Part shown: piece after piece, positions 20,486 through 31,908 of the stretch
Position numbering within the stretch: position 1 is the first letter of the stretch
Layout of the letters: each line of letters begins with the position of its first letter
Program-made: the position numbers and the translations under genes
NCBI GenBank assembly: GCA_001600695.1
Contig: BCKQ01000001.1
Coordinates: 189,916-253,915, forward strand
Length of the DNA: 64,000 nucleotides
Source of the DNA: Ascoidea asiatica
Taxonomy: Eukaryota; Ascomycota; Saccharomycetes; Ascoideales; Ascoideaceae
Direction: 5' to 3'
Notes under the pieces: model-generated
What the model was told of the DNA's origin: nothing
Seen by the model: only the letters and a program-made list of their open reading frames with translations
Database searches by the model: none

Positions 20486-21368
20486 TTTTAATAAAATTGA
20501 GTAAGAGATTTAATTGATTTAGTTTTTTTTTAGAATATAGATAAAAGATTATTATTAATTGAGGAAAATTAATAATTGATTGATTGATTGATAATTAATT
20601 GCTGATTAATTGATAATTGATTGATAATGATAAGAAGAATAAAATAAAAAAGAAAATAATAATCAAATAAAAGAAAACATTTCGAGTCTTTATATATTAT
20701 TTTTTTCAAAACTTATTGAAATCAATTACAATTGATCATACTATATTTCAAAAAATATAATATAATATAATATAATGAGATTAGAATACTGATAAAATTA
20801 TAGATAGAAAGTACTAAAATCTAAGATCTAGAGTTTAGTACTATACTCTATAATCTAAAAATTTATTTCGGGTTGAAAAACCGAAGATATAGAAATTGGA
20901 GACTTTATCACAGTGCAAAAAATTAAATCATGTCATAAAATAAAATAAACTATGAAGAAGCATAGAAGATTATCATCGACTATCATCAGATATAATTAAT
21001 TATTATAGATTATCATTAAATGTCGTATCATATTATATCATATTATTAGATAACTTCGATTTCTATCAAATTCAAATCCGATAAGTTTGATATAAAGAAA
21101 TATTACTATACAGTAGTACTACTATTAATACTAAATAATATATTACTAGAAGTGTCGGTATTGAAAATTACTACTGAGTATTACTATCGGCTATTACTAT
21201 CGCATTGTTAAGATTAAGATATACAGTATCGGGAGTTAAAAAGAGAAAAGTTTCATTTTACAATTAATTTCATTTTATTTGTAATATTGTCCATTTCAAT
21301 GGAAAAAAAAAAAGGATTGTAAAACCAAAACCAAAAGCACAAATCACACCATTTTTCCAGTGATAGAT
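20486..21368. other. Intergenic region upstream of the TauD-like gene
   Basis: AT-rich. It holds the dioxygenase promoter near 20688-20696 and the LCP5 3' end near 21300. There is a run of TATAA repeats near 20755-20775 and imperfect TACTACTA/TAGTAGTA repeats near 21115-21190. No gene is supported. Confidence 0.4.
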
Positions 21369-22535
21369 TTAACGACGTCTTTTTGCTTTATCCCAAGCTG
21401 ATGATCCTCCATTTCTTCTTTTTTTTGAATTTGAATTATAACTATTTTTATAATCATTTTTTGAAAAATCTTTACTATTTGAAAAAATTGACCAATCTTC
21501 ACCTCCAAATATATTTTTTTGACGTCTTTGTTGAGCTCCACTACCTTTATTCTTTACAACATTATCTGGCAATCTAATAAAATTATCTTCTTCATATCTT
21601 TGAATTTCTGCTTCTTTTTCTCTTTCTTTATTTGTTTTAATACCTCCTCTACCATGGTTTAAAATTGTTGATCCAATTGAAGCTTCAATTAATGGAGTGG
21701 AACCATGTTCTTTAAGATATTCATCCATTGCTTGAATTCGTTTTTTGTTTTTGCTTTTACTAGATGTTTCTGTAAATGCAGAAGGTGGTGCAATTGCTGA
21801 TATTTTTGGAGGTCTATATTTATCATCTCCACCATTACCACTTTTCTCTTCCCTAGAATTCTTTTTAATATTTTTGATCAATGATTTAGCATCCGGTCTT
21901 AATTTTAAGTCTTCGTCACTATCACTGTCACTGTCATCATTACTATCACTATCACTATCACTATCACTTTCATTGTCATTATTATGGCTTCTGATTTTTT
22001 TAACACTATTATTCTGATCTAAGTTTTTATTTAAATCACCATTTTTAATATCTTTACTCATATTTTTAGATTCTTCTTCCATTCTATGATATGCACTCAC
22101 TATTTTGTCAAACTGATATCCTAATTTTTTCTCTAAACTTCTTACACCTCTTTCTTGTACTACTCTTTGCACAATTGTATTCTCTACACTTTTATTTATT
22201 ATTTCTTTTGTAACTTTTATTTTTTCTTCTTTATCTTCTTCATCCTTTTCTGTTTCTTCTTCGGGTAATGATAATTTCAATAATTCGATTTTTCCTAATA
22301 CTATAATCATTAAACTACTCAAATATGATAACATTGATGAATTTTTCAATCCAAGTAATGAAACTCCTTCAACTCTATATTCTTTAGATTTTCCACTTGA
22401 TATTAAATCTTCAATTAATTTTGGTAATTTATTCATGGAATCAATTAATTCACTTGTTTTATTTATGCTTGATCCTGTTAAATCAAATGATTCTTCTATA
22501 TCTTTTAATAATATATTTAAACTTCCTTCTGACAT
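21369..22535 (-). CDS. LCP5: Sas10/Utp3/Lcp5-family small-subunit processome protein
   Basis: A 388-residue protein. The N-terminal Sas10/Utp3 domain (about 10-130) contains GVSLLGLKNSSMLSYLSSL and the RGVRSLEKKLGYQFDKIV helix typical of Lcp5/neuroguidin. A poly-Asp/Ser stretch (about 185-210) follows, then YRPPKISA, a conserved Lcp5 motif, and a basic C-terminus ending AWDKAKRRR. S. cerevisiae Lcp5 is 357 residues. It is part of the U3 snoRNP/SSU processome needed for 18S rRNA maturation in the nucleolus. It is divergent from NSA2, another ribosome-biogenesis gene, across 479 bp, which suggests shared control. Confidence 0.92.
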   Translation of the reverse strand: MSEGSLNILLKDIEESFDLTGSSINKTSELIDSMNKLPKLIEDLISSGKSKEYRVEGVSLLGLKNSSMLSYLSSLMIIVLGKIELLKLSLPEEETEKDEEDKEEKIKVTKEIINKSVENTIVQRVVQERGVRSLEKKLGYQFDKIVSAYHRMEEESKNMSKDIKNGDLNKNLDQNNSVKKIRSHNNDNESDSDSDSDSNDDSDSDSDEDLKLRPDAKSLIKNIKKNSREEKSGNGGDDKYRPPKISAIAPPSAFTETSSKSKNKKRIQAMDEYLKEHGSTPLIEASIGSTILNHGRGGIKTNKEREKEAEIQRYEEDNFIRLPDNVVKNKGSGAQQRRQKNIFGGEDWSIFSNSKDFSKNDYKNSYNSNSKKRRNGGSSAWDKAKRRR

Positions 22536-23014
22536 TTTTATTATTTATTATTTCTTATTATGTTTTTGATCTAAATTAAATATCGAATTTCTTCCTTTTA
22601 TTTCAAATTTTATTGATTATCTTTACAAACTATTCTTAACTTTATTATTCTTACAAATTTTTATTCAAATATTTCTTTAAATATTATTCATAAATATTAT
22701 TTTTTATTATTTCTTCAATCACTTCATCAAATAAAGTTATCTTTGAAATATTTTATTAGCAATTCAAGAAAAAATTTGAAAAAAAAATTATCCACGTGAT
22801 CTAAAATAATATTTTTATTTTTATTTTTATTTTTTTTTTCACGTCTGAATTTCCGCTTAACTTTATCACTACTTTTAATCTATTAACTACTGTTAATTAT
22901 CAAAAACTTATTATAAAAACAAGATAAGTTAAAATATATATATATATATAGTTATAAAATTCATTTACTTATATTCAATCAACTGTATTAATATTAAAGT
23001 AATAGTATTTCAAA
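22536..23014. promoter_or_regulatory. Divergent promoter shared by LCP5 and NSA2
   Basis: 479 bp between two ribosome-biogenesis genes. It contains CACGTG at 22793-22798 (Cbf1 type), an adjacent AAAAATTT (RRPE-like, about 22770-22778), poly(dA:dT) tracts, and a TA dinucleotide run near 22933-22950 close to NSA2. RRPE motifs mark ribosome-biogenesis genes in yeasts. The binding itself is inferred. Confidence 0.5.
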
Positions 23015-23894
23015 ATGGTAAGTTTTAATTCTAAAAGATATCACCACCTTTTTTTCTATCCAATTTACTATATAATATTATACAATAATACTAACAAAAT
23101 TTATCCAGCCTCAAAATGAGTATATTGAACAACATATCAAAAAACATGGAAGAAGATTAGATTTCGAAGAAAGAAAACGTAAGAAGGAAGCAAGAGAGTC
23201 CCATAAAATCTCAAAAGATGCTCAGAATTTAACTGGTTGGAGAGGTAAACAATTTGCTAAGAAGAGATATGCTGAGAAAGTTTCAATGAAAAAGAAAATT
23301 AAAGCTCATGAACAAAGTAAAATTAAAGGTCCAACTACAAATAATGATGATAATAAAGAAGCTTTACCAACTTATTTATTAGATCGTCAAGAAAATAATA
23401 CTGCTAAAGCAATATCTTCAAGTATAAAACAAAAAAGATTAGAAAAAATTGAAAAATTTCAAGTACCTTTACCAAGAGTTAGAGGTATTTCTGAAGAAGA
23501 AATGTTTAAAGTAATAAAAACTGGTAAAAAAACAAAAAAGAAGAGTTGGAAAAGAATGATAACAAAACATACTTTTGTTGGAGATAATTTTACTAGAAAA
23601 CCTGTTAAATTAGAAAGAATTATAAGACCGACTGCTTTAAGACAGAAAAAAGCAAATGTTACTCATCCAGAATTAGCAGTAACTGTTTTTTTACCAATAT
23701 TAAGTGTTAAAAAAAATCCTCAAAGTTCAATGTATACTCAATTAGGTGTTTTAACAAAAGGTACAATTATTGAAGTAAATGTAAGTGAATTAGGTATGGT
23801 AACTGCTGGTGGTAAAGTTGTGTGGGGTAAATATGCTCAAATAACAAATGAACCAGATCGTGATGGTTGTGTTAATGCTGTTTTATTAGTGTAA
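23015..23894 (+). CDS. NSA2: 60S ribosome biogenesis factor Nsa2, two exons with a 3-nt first exon
   Basis: Exon 1 is only the ATG (23015-23017). The intron (23018-23108, 91 nt) has GTAAGT, ATACTAAC and a CCAG acceptor. Exon 2 is 23109-23894. The product has 262 residues (S. cerevisiae 261) and opens [19 protein letters not shown], the conserved Nsa2 start, followed by [21 protein letters not shown] and a C-terminal domain ([20 protein letters not shown]...[14 protein letters not shown]) related to ribosomal protein eS8. Nsa2 is a nuclear pre-60S factor needed for processing of 27SB pre-rRNA. Without splicing, the first in-frame ATG is at 23286 and the conserved N-terminus would be lost, so the intron call is firm. 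Confidence 0.94.
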
Positions 23895-24682
23895 TTTATC
23901 ATTTATTGAAAAAGTAATATAATACATTTTTTTATTGATTTTCAATGTTTTTAATCTCTTTCAAATTCAATTTCAAATTCAATTCATTTTTATCTTAACT
24001 TATCTCTTCTGAAAGGATGTTTGTTTCTTTTTTGTTTTTTTATTTTATTTTATTATAATTTATTATATTTTTTTGTTAATTAAATTAAAATGGCTTAGAA
24101 GTTGGATTGATCAAATAAGCAAAAAGTTTTAAAGATGAGAAATTTTTTGAAAAGTTACTAAAAAAAATAAAGAACAAGAATAAAAATAAAAAGACAAGAG
24201 ATAATAATAGTTACTGAGATATAATATGCGAAAAAGTTAAAAATATCAAGATATTAAAAAGTAGATTAAGATAATAAGAAGAAAGGGGGAACACCAATAC
24301 GTTAAAGAAAAAAAAAGATAGATAAATGAAAAAACAAAATATTAAGAAAGCAAGCAAAATATATGTAAATAATAAAGTTATATTTCCAATATTTATATAA
24401 TAATAGAACAGGTATCAAGATAAAAACCATCATTAAATTTTCAAAAATGAATGTATTACAAATGAAAGATTTTGAAAAAGTTAAAAAAAAGTTATTTCTT
24501 ATGATAAGTTTCAAAAGCAAAAACATTAAAAATTAAGGTAAGGCAAAATTTGTTGAAAAAAAAATAAAATCCCAAAAAAATACCATAATGATTGCAATTG
24601 ATCAAATCATATGAAAGTAACTGTTTTCTAACAAATTTTTAAATTCCTAAAAAATAAAAATAAGATTTTAAAAAAAATTTGA
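23895..24682. other. Convergent intergenic region between NSA2 and TUB2
   Basis: AT-rich 3' DNA, T-rich beside NSA2 and A-rich on the plus strand toward TUB2. A 74-residue hydrophobic minus-strand frame (24302-24526) is a product of base composition. No GC-richer island. Confidence 0.45.
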
Positions 24683-26339
24683 TTATTCCATTCTATCTTC
24701 ATAAGCACCTTCTTCAGCGAAATCAATTTCTTCATCATCAATTCCAGCTTCTTGATATTGTTGATATTCAGCTACTAAATCATTCATATTTGATTCAGCT
24801 TCAGTAAATTCCATTTCATCCATACCTTCAGAAGTATACCAATGTAAGAAAGCTTTTCTTCTAAACATTGCACTAAATTGATCACCAACACGTTTAAACA
24901 ATTCTTGAATAGAAGTTGAATTACCAATGAAAGTTGCACTCATATCAAGACCTTTTGGAGGAACAGAACAAACAGCAGTTTGTACATTATTTGGAATCCA
25001 TTCAACAAATTGAGAAGAATTTTTAGTTTGAACTTTATGCATTTCATCTTCAACTTCTTTAACAGATACTTTACCACGAAAGAAAGCAGCAACAGTTAAA
25101 TAACGACCATTTCTTGGATCAGAAGCAGCCATCATATTTTTTGCATCAAACATTTGTTGAGTTAATTCTGGTACAGATAAAGCTCTAAAAGATTGAGAAC
25201 CCATAGCAGTTAAAGGAGCATAACCAACCATAAAAAAATGTAAACGTGGAAATGGAACTAAATTAACAGCTAATTTACGTAAATCTGAATTTAATTGACC
25301 AGGATAACGTAATGAAGTTGTAATACCACTCATAACAGAAGATACTAAATGATTATAATCTTCATATGAAGGTTGTTGTAATTTCAAAGTATTCAAACAT
25401 ATATCATGTAAAGCTTCATTATCAATACAAAAAGTTTCATCAGAATTTTCAACTAATTGATGAATTGATAAAGTTGCATTATATGGTTCAACAACAGTAT
25501 CAGAAACTTTTGGAGATGGTACAACAGAAAAAGTTGCCATCATACGATCAGGAAATTCTTCACGTATTTTTGAAATTAATAAAGTACCCATACCAGAACC
25601 AGTACCACCACCTAAAGAATGAGTTATTTGAAAACCTTGTAAAGAATCACAACCTTCGGCTTCACGACGAACAATATCAAGAACAGAATCAACTAATTCA
25701 GCACCTTCAGTATAATGACCTTTTGCCCAAACATTACCAGCAGAAGATTGACCAAATATCATATTATCAGGTCTAAATAAATTACCAATTGTTGAAGAAC
25801 GAACAGCATCAATGGTACCAGGTTCTAAATCTACTAATACAGCACGAGGAACATATTTACCACTTGAAGCTTCGTTAAAATAAACATTTAAACGAGATTT
25901 TTGAATATCATTTGCACCTTGATTTTGACCAGAATTATCAAGACCATGTTCACCACAAATTGTTTGCCAAAATGCTGCACCCTTTAGATAATTTTTAATA
26001 AATTGTTAGTAAATAAGTTAATGATTTAATCAATAATAAAAATTGAATTAAGCGCCAAAGTATAAAATGACAAAAGACATTGAAATGATTGAAATAATAC
26101 ATACAATTTGATTACCACATTGACCAGCTGATATATGAATCTAAATAAAAAAGATAAAACAAAAGAAGAATTTTAAAGTTAGTATAACTGAAATTGATAA
26201 AGATTTCTTTGCTCAATCAAACAATCAATCTATCAACTAATTGATTGATTAGTTGATTGATTAGTTGAAACTCAAATATGAATAGGAATGTTTGAATACA
26301 TATAAAAAAACATATTAATTGACATACAATTTCTCTCAT
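24683..26339 (-). CDS. TUB2: Beta-tubulin, three exons
   Basis: Exons are 26328-26339, 26105-26140 and 24683-25981, giving 448 residues. Exon 1 encodes exactly MREI, exon 2 [12 protein letters not shown], and exon 3 begins [13 protein letters not shown]. Intron 1 (26141-26327, 187 nt) has GTATGT, ATACTAAC and TAG; intron 2 (25982-26104, 123 nt) has GTATGT, TTACTAAC and AAG. The GTP-binding tubulin signature GGGTGSG and the beta-specific acidic tail [16 protein letters not shown] are present. Beta-tubulin pairs with alpha-tubulin to form microtubules. Both introns interrupt the first 50 nt of coding sequence. Intron 1 carries TTGATTGATTAG-type repeats with partial inverted symmetry near 26230-26270. 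Confidence 0.97.
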
Positions 26340-29300
26340 TTTGTGAATTTATTATTATATTATATTATTGTATTATTATATTGAGATATATTATCTTTGT
26401 TATATTTGATATATTATATTGAGATATATAATTTTATTAGAAGAAAAATAAACTAAATTGTTTATTTGAGAATTATTCTTGAATTGATTAAAGAAATGAA
26501 AGAAAATGAGATTTCTTTTGAGAAGCGATAAAAACAAATAAGAATAATATTAGAATATATTAAATTATAAAGAATTGAAATGAATTAATTGTAATAAATT
26601 AATATAATTAATATATAATGAATAAATATAATTAAGATAATTGATACGATTAAGAAAACCCTTTTGAGAATGAGAAGAAATAGAACAAAAAAGTAATAGT
26701 AAAAGTAAAAGTGAAGTGAAAAAGAAGTGAATTTAACGATCTGTTGTTTTTTTTAATTGTTGTTTTTTTGATTTCTTCATTCATTCATTCACTTTATTCA
26801 GATTTAGACTCTTGTAAAAAATAAACAAATAAAATCAAAAAATAAACAAGAATTGAGAATTGAGAATTTAGAAAAAGTGGGAAAAAGCGGTGAAAAGTAA
26901 CGCAAACAAGGTGTAACATTTCAGGGGATTTGGATAATGTTCTGTTTTGAAAGGGTGTGAGACCGGGTAACATTCAAATTCCTTTGAAAACTGAAGTGCA
27001 TTTACACCATTTTTACACCATTTCTATTCCATTTTTATTCAATTTTATTCATTTTTAAGTTAATTTTCAAGTTAATTTGAACCATTCCTTAGTTGACTCA
27101 GATATTCTCCTATTTTCAGAGACTTTAAACAAACTACAAGAACGACGTTGAAATATTATCAATTATCATTGTTATATTTTCAATTATTATCAAATATTAT
27201 TATCAATTGTTATTGAATACTATTAAATACTATCAAATACTATTAATTATTATCAAAACTTATTAGTGTTAAACGAGATAGTATTTTGAGGAAATGTTCC
27301 CTATTTCAATTGAATTAATGCGCTTCCAGTTCAAATTTTAACTCCTACAATATTTTTGGCAAGATAATGAACAATAGTTTTGATATTAAAATCTATATCA
27401 TTATTTTTGATACTATTATTTGATCTCAAATTAGTTACTTTTGGGTAGTAATAATCACTAGCTTTATCAAAGGATTGGGTATCTATGATTTGATTGGAAA
27501 TTGATCTTAAGTTCCACTTTTTAATTTTTTTCCAAATTTCACTGTTCACTTTTTCAGTCCTTTTCTTTTGTTTCTCTTGAAACATTTCTGTAACTTTTGT
27601 CGTTTGTGCTTTATCATTTCACAATTCTATTATTCTTGCCCACAAACGTGACAAACGTGAAACTGACGCGAAAACTAATTATTTATTTCCGTTTCCGTTT
27701 AAATATGCGTTCAAATTTCCAATTCCATAAACTGGAAATCCCCAGATTCTGGTTTTGTGTATCCACACATTGTCCTAACATGAATAGGACATAAAATACC
27801 CTAAATTTTACTACCAGTACACTGGTAGTAAAGCAAAGAATTACCCTCATGAAGCCTCACAGCTGGTATTGCCTTATCAACTGATAATCATTACAAAATC
27901 AGTATTTTAAAGCCACAAAACAGTGGCTGAATAAATATAAGAGGGTAACCAAACGGACTCTAAAAATTAATTTCCAACCATTATGTCAGAATTTTTTCAT
28001 TACTTTTCTATTTTAAGAAACTTTGTGTGAAAAAAATTTAATAAAAGCAATAGATTTTTTTACCGGTTGAGAAAAAGAAAAACATCTTAGTGGCTGAAGT
28101 ACAAAAACAAAAACTATGGCGATAAAATATGGAATTTTTATTTAAATTCTTTTGAAATTGAATTTTGAAATAAAAAATTGAATAAAGATGGGAATATTGC
28201 TTCAATTTAAATCAAAATTAATGAAAAATTGGTTTGTGGAACCATATATCTTCGCTTTTTTTATGGTGTTTTTATTTGGTAAGCCAAATAAGCCTTCTGT
28301 GCCCATTGCTCATGCATCTAGTAAATTTTACCGGGCTGGAAGCTGTATTTCACGGTCCGCAGGAGGTACTAGTATTCCAAGTAATGCAGAAGCCGCTGCA
28401 TGCACTGCCCGAGCTGACGGTGTTTACAATTCCTCAGGCAGTGAGTACGAGAAAATACGCAAGCACTCAACAACTGTGCTGTGAATTACGGTAGCTTCGG
28501 TGGATAAATATATAAAATCACAATATATTAAATCATAATAATATACAAAAATATCATTATCATTATCGTTGAATCATTGAATCACTAAATCATTAATTAA
28601 ATTATAAGTAAAATATTTTAGTGACGACTGAAAAAAATAAAGGAATAGCGCTGCAACCTAAAGAGAAAATGAGAAAAGGTTGTATAAATAGAAGGAAGTT
28701 CACTCAACCACATGTAATCGATCATGTAATTATCCAAAGCCTATTATCCTCATGAACTCAATAATAAATATATCCAATATCAGAAATCTTAAAAGAACAT
28801 ATCAAAGAATGATTTCATAATCGCACGAAATGATACAACAACGTTAATGATAATTATAATGATAATTTCATGGTTTCCATATTAAATAATCTCAGATCAG
28901 ATTCATTCATTGGATTACCTTCAATTTCATTTAATTTAAATCTGATCAAATGAAGTCTATTAAAATTTATTTTCTTCCAATTTTTTTAAACTATTTTAAG
29001 CTATTTCGAAAATTTTGCAAAAAATTTAAAATAATCCTCTCTCCAATATAAATATTTTGGTATTTTAGATTTTGCACCGCCATCAAATCTCAAAATAGTT
29101 TACTTTAATTTGCTAATAAATAATCTTTAACTAGGTTAAATGTTTATTTTTAAACTGGGTTTAACTATTTTTATATTTATTTCCATTTTATTTCCATTTT
29201 ATTCTTCTTTCATAAATGGATTAAATAATATTAATATTCCACACACAAACACTTAAACAACCATACTTACTATTATCATTATTACCATCAAATCTCCCAA

Positions 29301-29826
29301 ATAATGAATGAATTTATTCCCATTTTTATCTTATTGAAGGCTTGAAATAGAAGCCTAACCATAGCAATGATTCAACAACTTACCATTGAAATTCATCAAT
29401 ATTCAATAATATTCAATAATATTTATCAAATCAATACCAAGAACAAGAACAAGAAGAATCAAAATTATGCAGTGCTGTACTAATTAATTATATTATATCC
29501 AATGGATTCTTGGGGGTTTTTGTCATAATTTATCGTTAATTTTTTCATAATTCTATGGTAATATTATGAATTGTATACCATTATAATCCCTATAAATATT
29601 CCTGAATATTCCTAACTTTTATTTTATTACTTTATCTCAAAAAATTCGTTATTTTCTTCATTGTTATTTTTATTATTATATTATTATTATACTTAAGGTA
29701 CTCACTAATTACCTAATACAAATTATATAATACTTATTATATAATAAAATTAAATAACTAATAACTAATAACTAATAATTAATCAATCGTTAATATTTAA
29801 TAATTAATAACCAATAATAACTCAAA
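26340..29826. other. 3.5-kb divergent intergenic region between TUB2 and the PIR gene
   Basis: No confident gene. GC-richer patches lie near 26880-26970, 27600-27960 and 28280-28490. The middle patch has several inverted repeats, listed separately. Small frames at 27331-27585 (minus) and 28188-28484 (plus) have no recognisable product. TGACTCA is at 27094-27100. A TATAAATA near 29591-29598 may be the PIR TATA box. The length is unusual for a yeast promoter and could hide a noncoding RNA. Confidence 0.4.
27807..27948. repeat. Group of nested inverted repeats, possible structured element
   Basis: A perfect 12-bp inverted repeat with a 2-nt loop lies at 27807-27832 (TTTACTACCAGT against ACTGGTAGTAAA). 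Just downstream, TTACCCTC at 27841-27848 is complementary to GAGGGTAA at 27941-27948, enclosing a 6-bp hairpin AGCCAC/GTGGCT at 27911-27928. The complementarity is seen directly. That it is an RNA is speculation. Confidence 0.45.
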
Positions 29827-31065
29827 ATGAAACTTTCAAATTATATTTTATCTACTTTTTCTATTTTAATTTCAGTTTCAAATGCTGCTTATATTCCTTC
29901 AGAACCATGGTCAACTTTAACTCCAACTAAATCTCTTTCTGATGGTATTACTGATTATACTGTAACTTTTGGTATTGCAATTGAGACTATTGCTAATACT
30001 ACTACGTCTAGTTCTAGTTTAGCAAAAAGAGCTGTAACTCAAATAACTGATGGTCAAGTTCAAGCTGCTACAACAACTTCTTCTTTAACTACATTAACAA
30101 CAGCTGCTGCAGTAAGCCAAATAAGTGATGGTCAAATACAGGCTACAACTGCTACTACTGTTCAAGCAGTTTCTCAAATCAGTGATGGACAAATCCAAGC
30201 AACTACCGCTACAACTGTTCAAGCTGTCTCCCAAATTAGTGATGGTCAAATCCAAGCAACAACTGCAACACCAGCAACTACCGTTCAAGCAGTTTCGCAA
30301 ATTAGTGATGGGCAAATCCAAGCTACAACTGCAACTACTGTTCAAGCAGTTTCTCAAATCAGTGATGGCCAAGTTCAAGCTACGACTGCCACAACTGTTC
30401 AAGCTGTCTCCCAAATCAGTGACGGACAAGTTCAAGCTACAACCCTTACAACTAAAGCTAGCACTGCTAAAGCTGTTTCTCAAATTAGTGATGGACAAGT
30501 TCAAGCAACAACTGCAACAACTTCTACTTCCACTACTTCTACTAAGTCTGCTGTTTCTCAAATTACTGATGGACAAGTCCAAGCAACTACAGGAACTACT
30601 GCAACTTCTACAACCTCTACCAAATCGGCTGTTTCTCAAATCACTGATGGTCAAGTTCAAGCAACAACTACCACCAATACCGAATCCGGATCCACAACTT
30701 CTACAAAAACTTCTTCAACAAGTGATGCTGCTGTAACATTTGGCTCTTTTTCTCATGTAGTATCTTGCAAATCTGATTCAACTTTATCAATGGTATTAAA
30801 GAAAAGTATCTTAACTGATGCCCAAGGAAGAATTGGTTCAATTGTTGCTAATAGACAATTTCAATTTGATGGTCCACCTCCACAAGCTGGTGCAATTTAT
30901 GCAGCTGGTTGGTCTGTTGATCCAGATACTGGTTATTTAACTATAGGTACAAATAGTGTATTTTACCAATGTTTAAGTGGAACTTTCTATAACTTATATG
31001 ATGAAGATATTGGATCTGTTTGTTATCCAGTTCACTTGAAAGTTGTTGATTTAATTGACTGTTAA
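29827..31065 (+). CDS. PIR-family cell wall protein with ten internal repeats
   Basis: A 412-residue secreted protein. It has a signal peptide (about 1-20), a Kex2-type LAKR site at residues 65-68, and then ten PIR repeats with the core Q-[IV]-[ST]-D-G-Q-[IV]-Q, the first ITDGQVQ and most ISDGQ[IV]Q. Thr-rich spacers lie between repeats. The C-terminal domain has the four-cysteine pattern C-67-C-16-C-12-C (the family norm for the first gap is 66) and the hallmark [32 protein letters not shown] proteins attach covalently to beta-1,3-glucan through Gln in the repeats by an alkali-labile ester. Closest S. cerevisiae relatives are Hsp150/Pir1/Pir3. Expansion within the repeat array is likely, since units 2, 3 and 5 are identical in protein sequence. 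Confidence 0.95.
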   Translation: MKLSNYILSTFSILISVSNAAYIPSEPWSTLTPTKSLSDGITDYTVTFGIAIETIANTTTSSSSLAKRAVTQITDGQVQAATTTSSLTTLTTAAAVSQISDGQIQATTATTVQAVSQISDGQIQATTATTVQAVSQISDGQIQATTATPATTVQAVSQISDGQIQATTATTVQAVSQISDGQVQATTATTVQAVSQISDGQVQATTLTTKASTAKAVSQISDGQVQATTATTSTSTTSTKSAVSQITDGQVQATTGTTATSTTSTKSAVSQITDGQVQATTTTNTESGSTTSTKTSSTSDAAVTFGSFSHVVSCKSDSTLSMVLKKSILTDAQGRIGSIVANRQFQFDGPPPQAGAIYAAGWSVDPDTGYLTIGTNSVFYQCLSGTFYNLYDEDIGSVCYPVHLKVVDLIDC

Positions 31066-31908
31066 TGACTATTTAACCTTTAAATAAATTTAAACTTTAT
31101 GTTTTATATTCTTTTTTTCTTATCCACTTTTTAACTTTTAGGTGGTGATAAATTTTTTTTTCTTCTTTTTTTGGTCTTTTCTATAAATTTCTTATGTTCT
31201 ACATGGTTATGAACTTTTTGATTTCTTTCAAATATTATTTGCAAAATAATTCTTTGTCGATGGTTATCAGGCTTATTCTTTCTTAAATATAATATGAGGT
31301 TTTCAATCAAATTTTTTGGGGGTTAGATTTTATTTCATCATTTTATGTCATTTCTTCAGTAATCAATATAGTTTTCTCATTTTTTCTTTTAGAATTTTTT
31401 TCAGTTCTATCAGATTTATTCTTTCTCTGTTTTAAAGTTAATGGAAACAAAATTAATATACAATAAATACAGTATTTGCATAATTATTAAAATATATTTC
31501 AAGAATTTAACTCAGACCTATATTTTGGGTTTCTTTCTTTTATACATTTTGCCACAAAATTGGCGTCAGTTGAAGACTGTTTAAGTGTGTAGAAATCTGT
31601 ACGGGTTGCATTAAGACTTGTGATTACGTAATTTTCAGCAAAAAGGAAAAAATAAAAAAAAACTATTTTTTTATAGCGGTAAATTTGACTTTATAAAAAT
31701 TGATGAAAAATAATTTAAATGAATAAAAGTTAATTTTCTTTTTGATTATTCCTCTTTTATTTAACTAGTGTGTCTTAAATTCTATTTTAAAATTTCAAAT
31801 TCAGCATTTGCTGTAATAAAAACTATTGTATATAATCCCAAATAAAATTTTCAGGTTATTCAGTAGTTAACTGAAATAATTTTATATATGTAACAATATA
31901 ACTATAAT
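31066..31908. other. Intergenic region between PIR and TRF4 genes
   Basis: T-rich 3' DNA of the PIR gene, then a mild GC-richer patch near 31540-31645, then AT-rich TRF4 promoter. No coding sequence supported. Confidence 0.4.

Noticed and set aside
27331-27585. 84-codon minus-strand frame in the TUB2-PIR gap
   Set aside because: The composition is protein-like (EIWKKIKKWNLRSISNQ), so it drew attention, but there is no known family, no neighbouring exon with splice signals and no second supporting feature. A search in relatives would settle it.
28188-28494. 98-codon frame with an N-terminal hydrophobic stretch in the TUB2-PIR gap
   Set aside because: The first 45 codons resemble a small membrane protein (KNWFVEPYIFAFFMVFLF) but the rest runs into a GC-richer patch that is open in another frame too. 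I could not match a small mitochondrial subunit.
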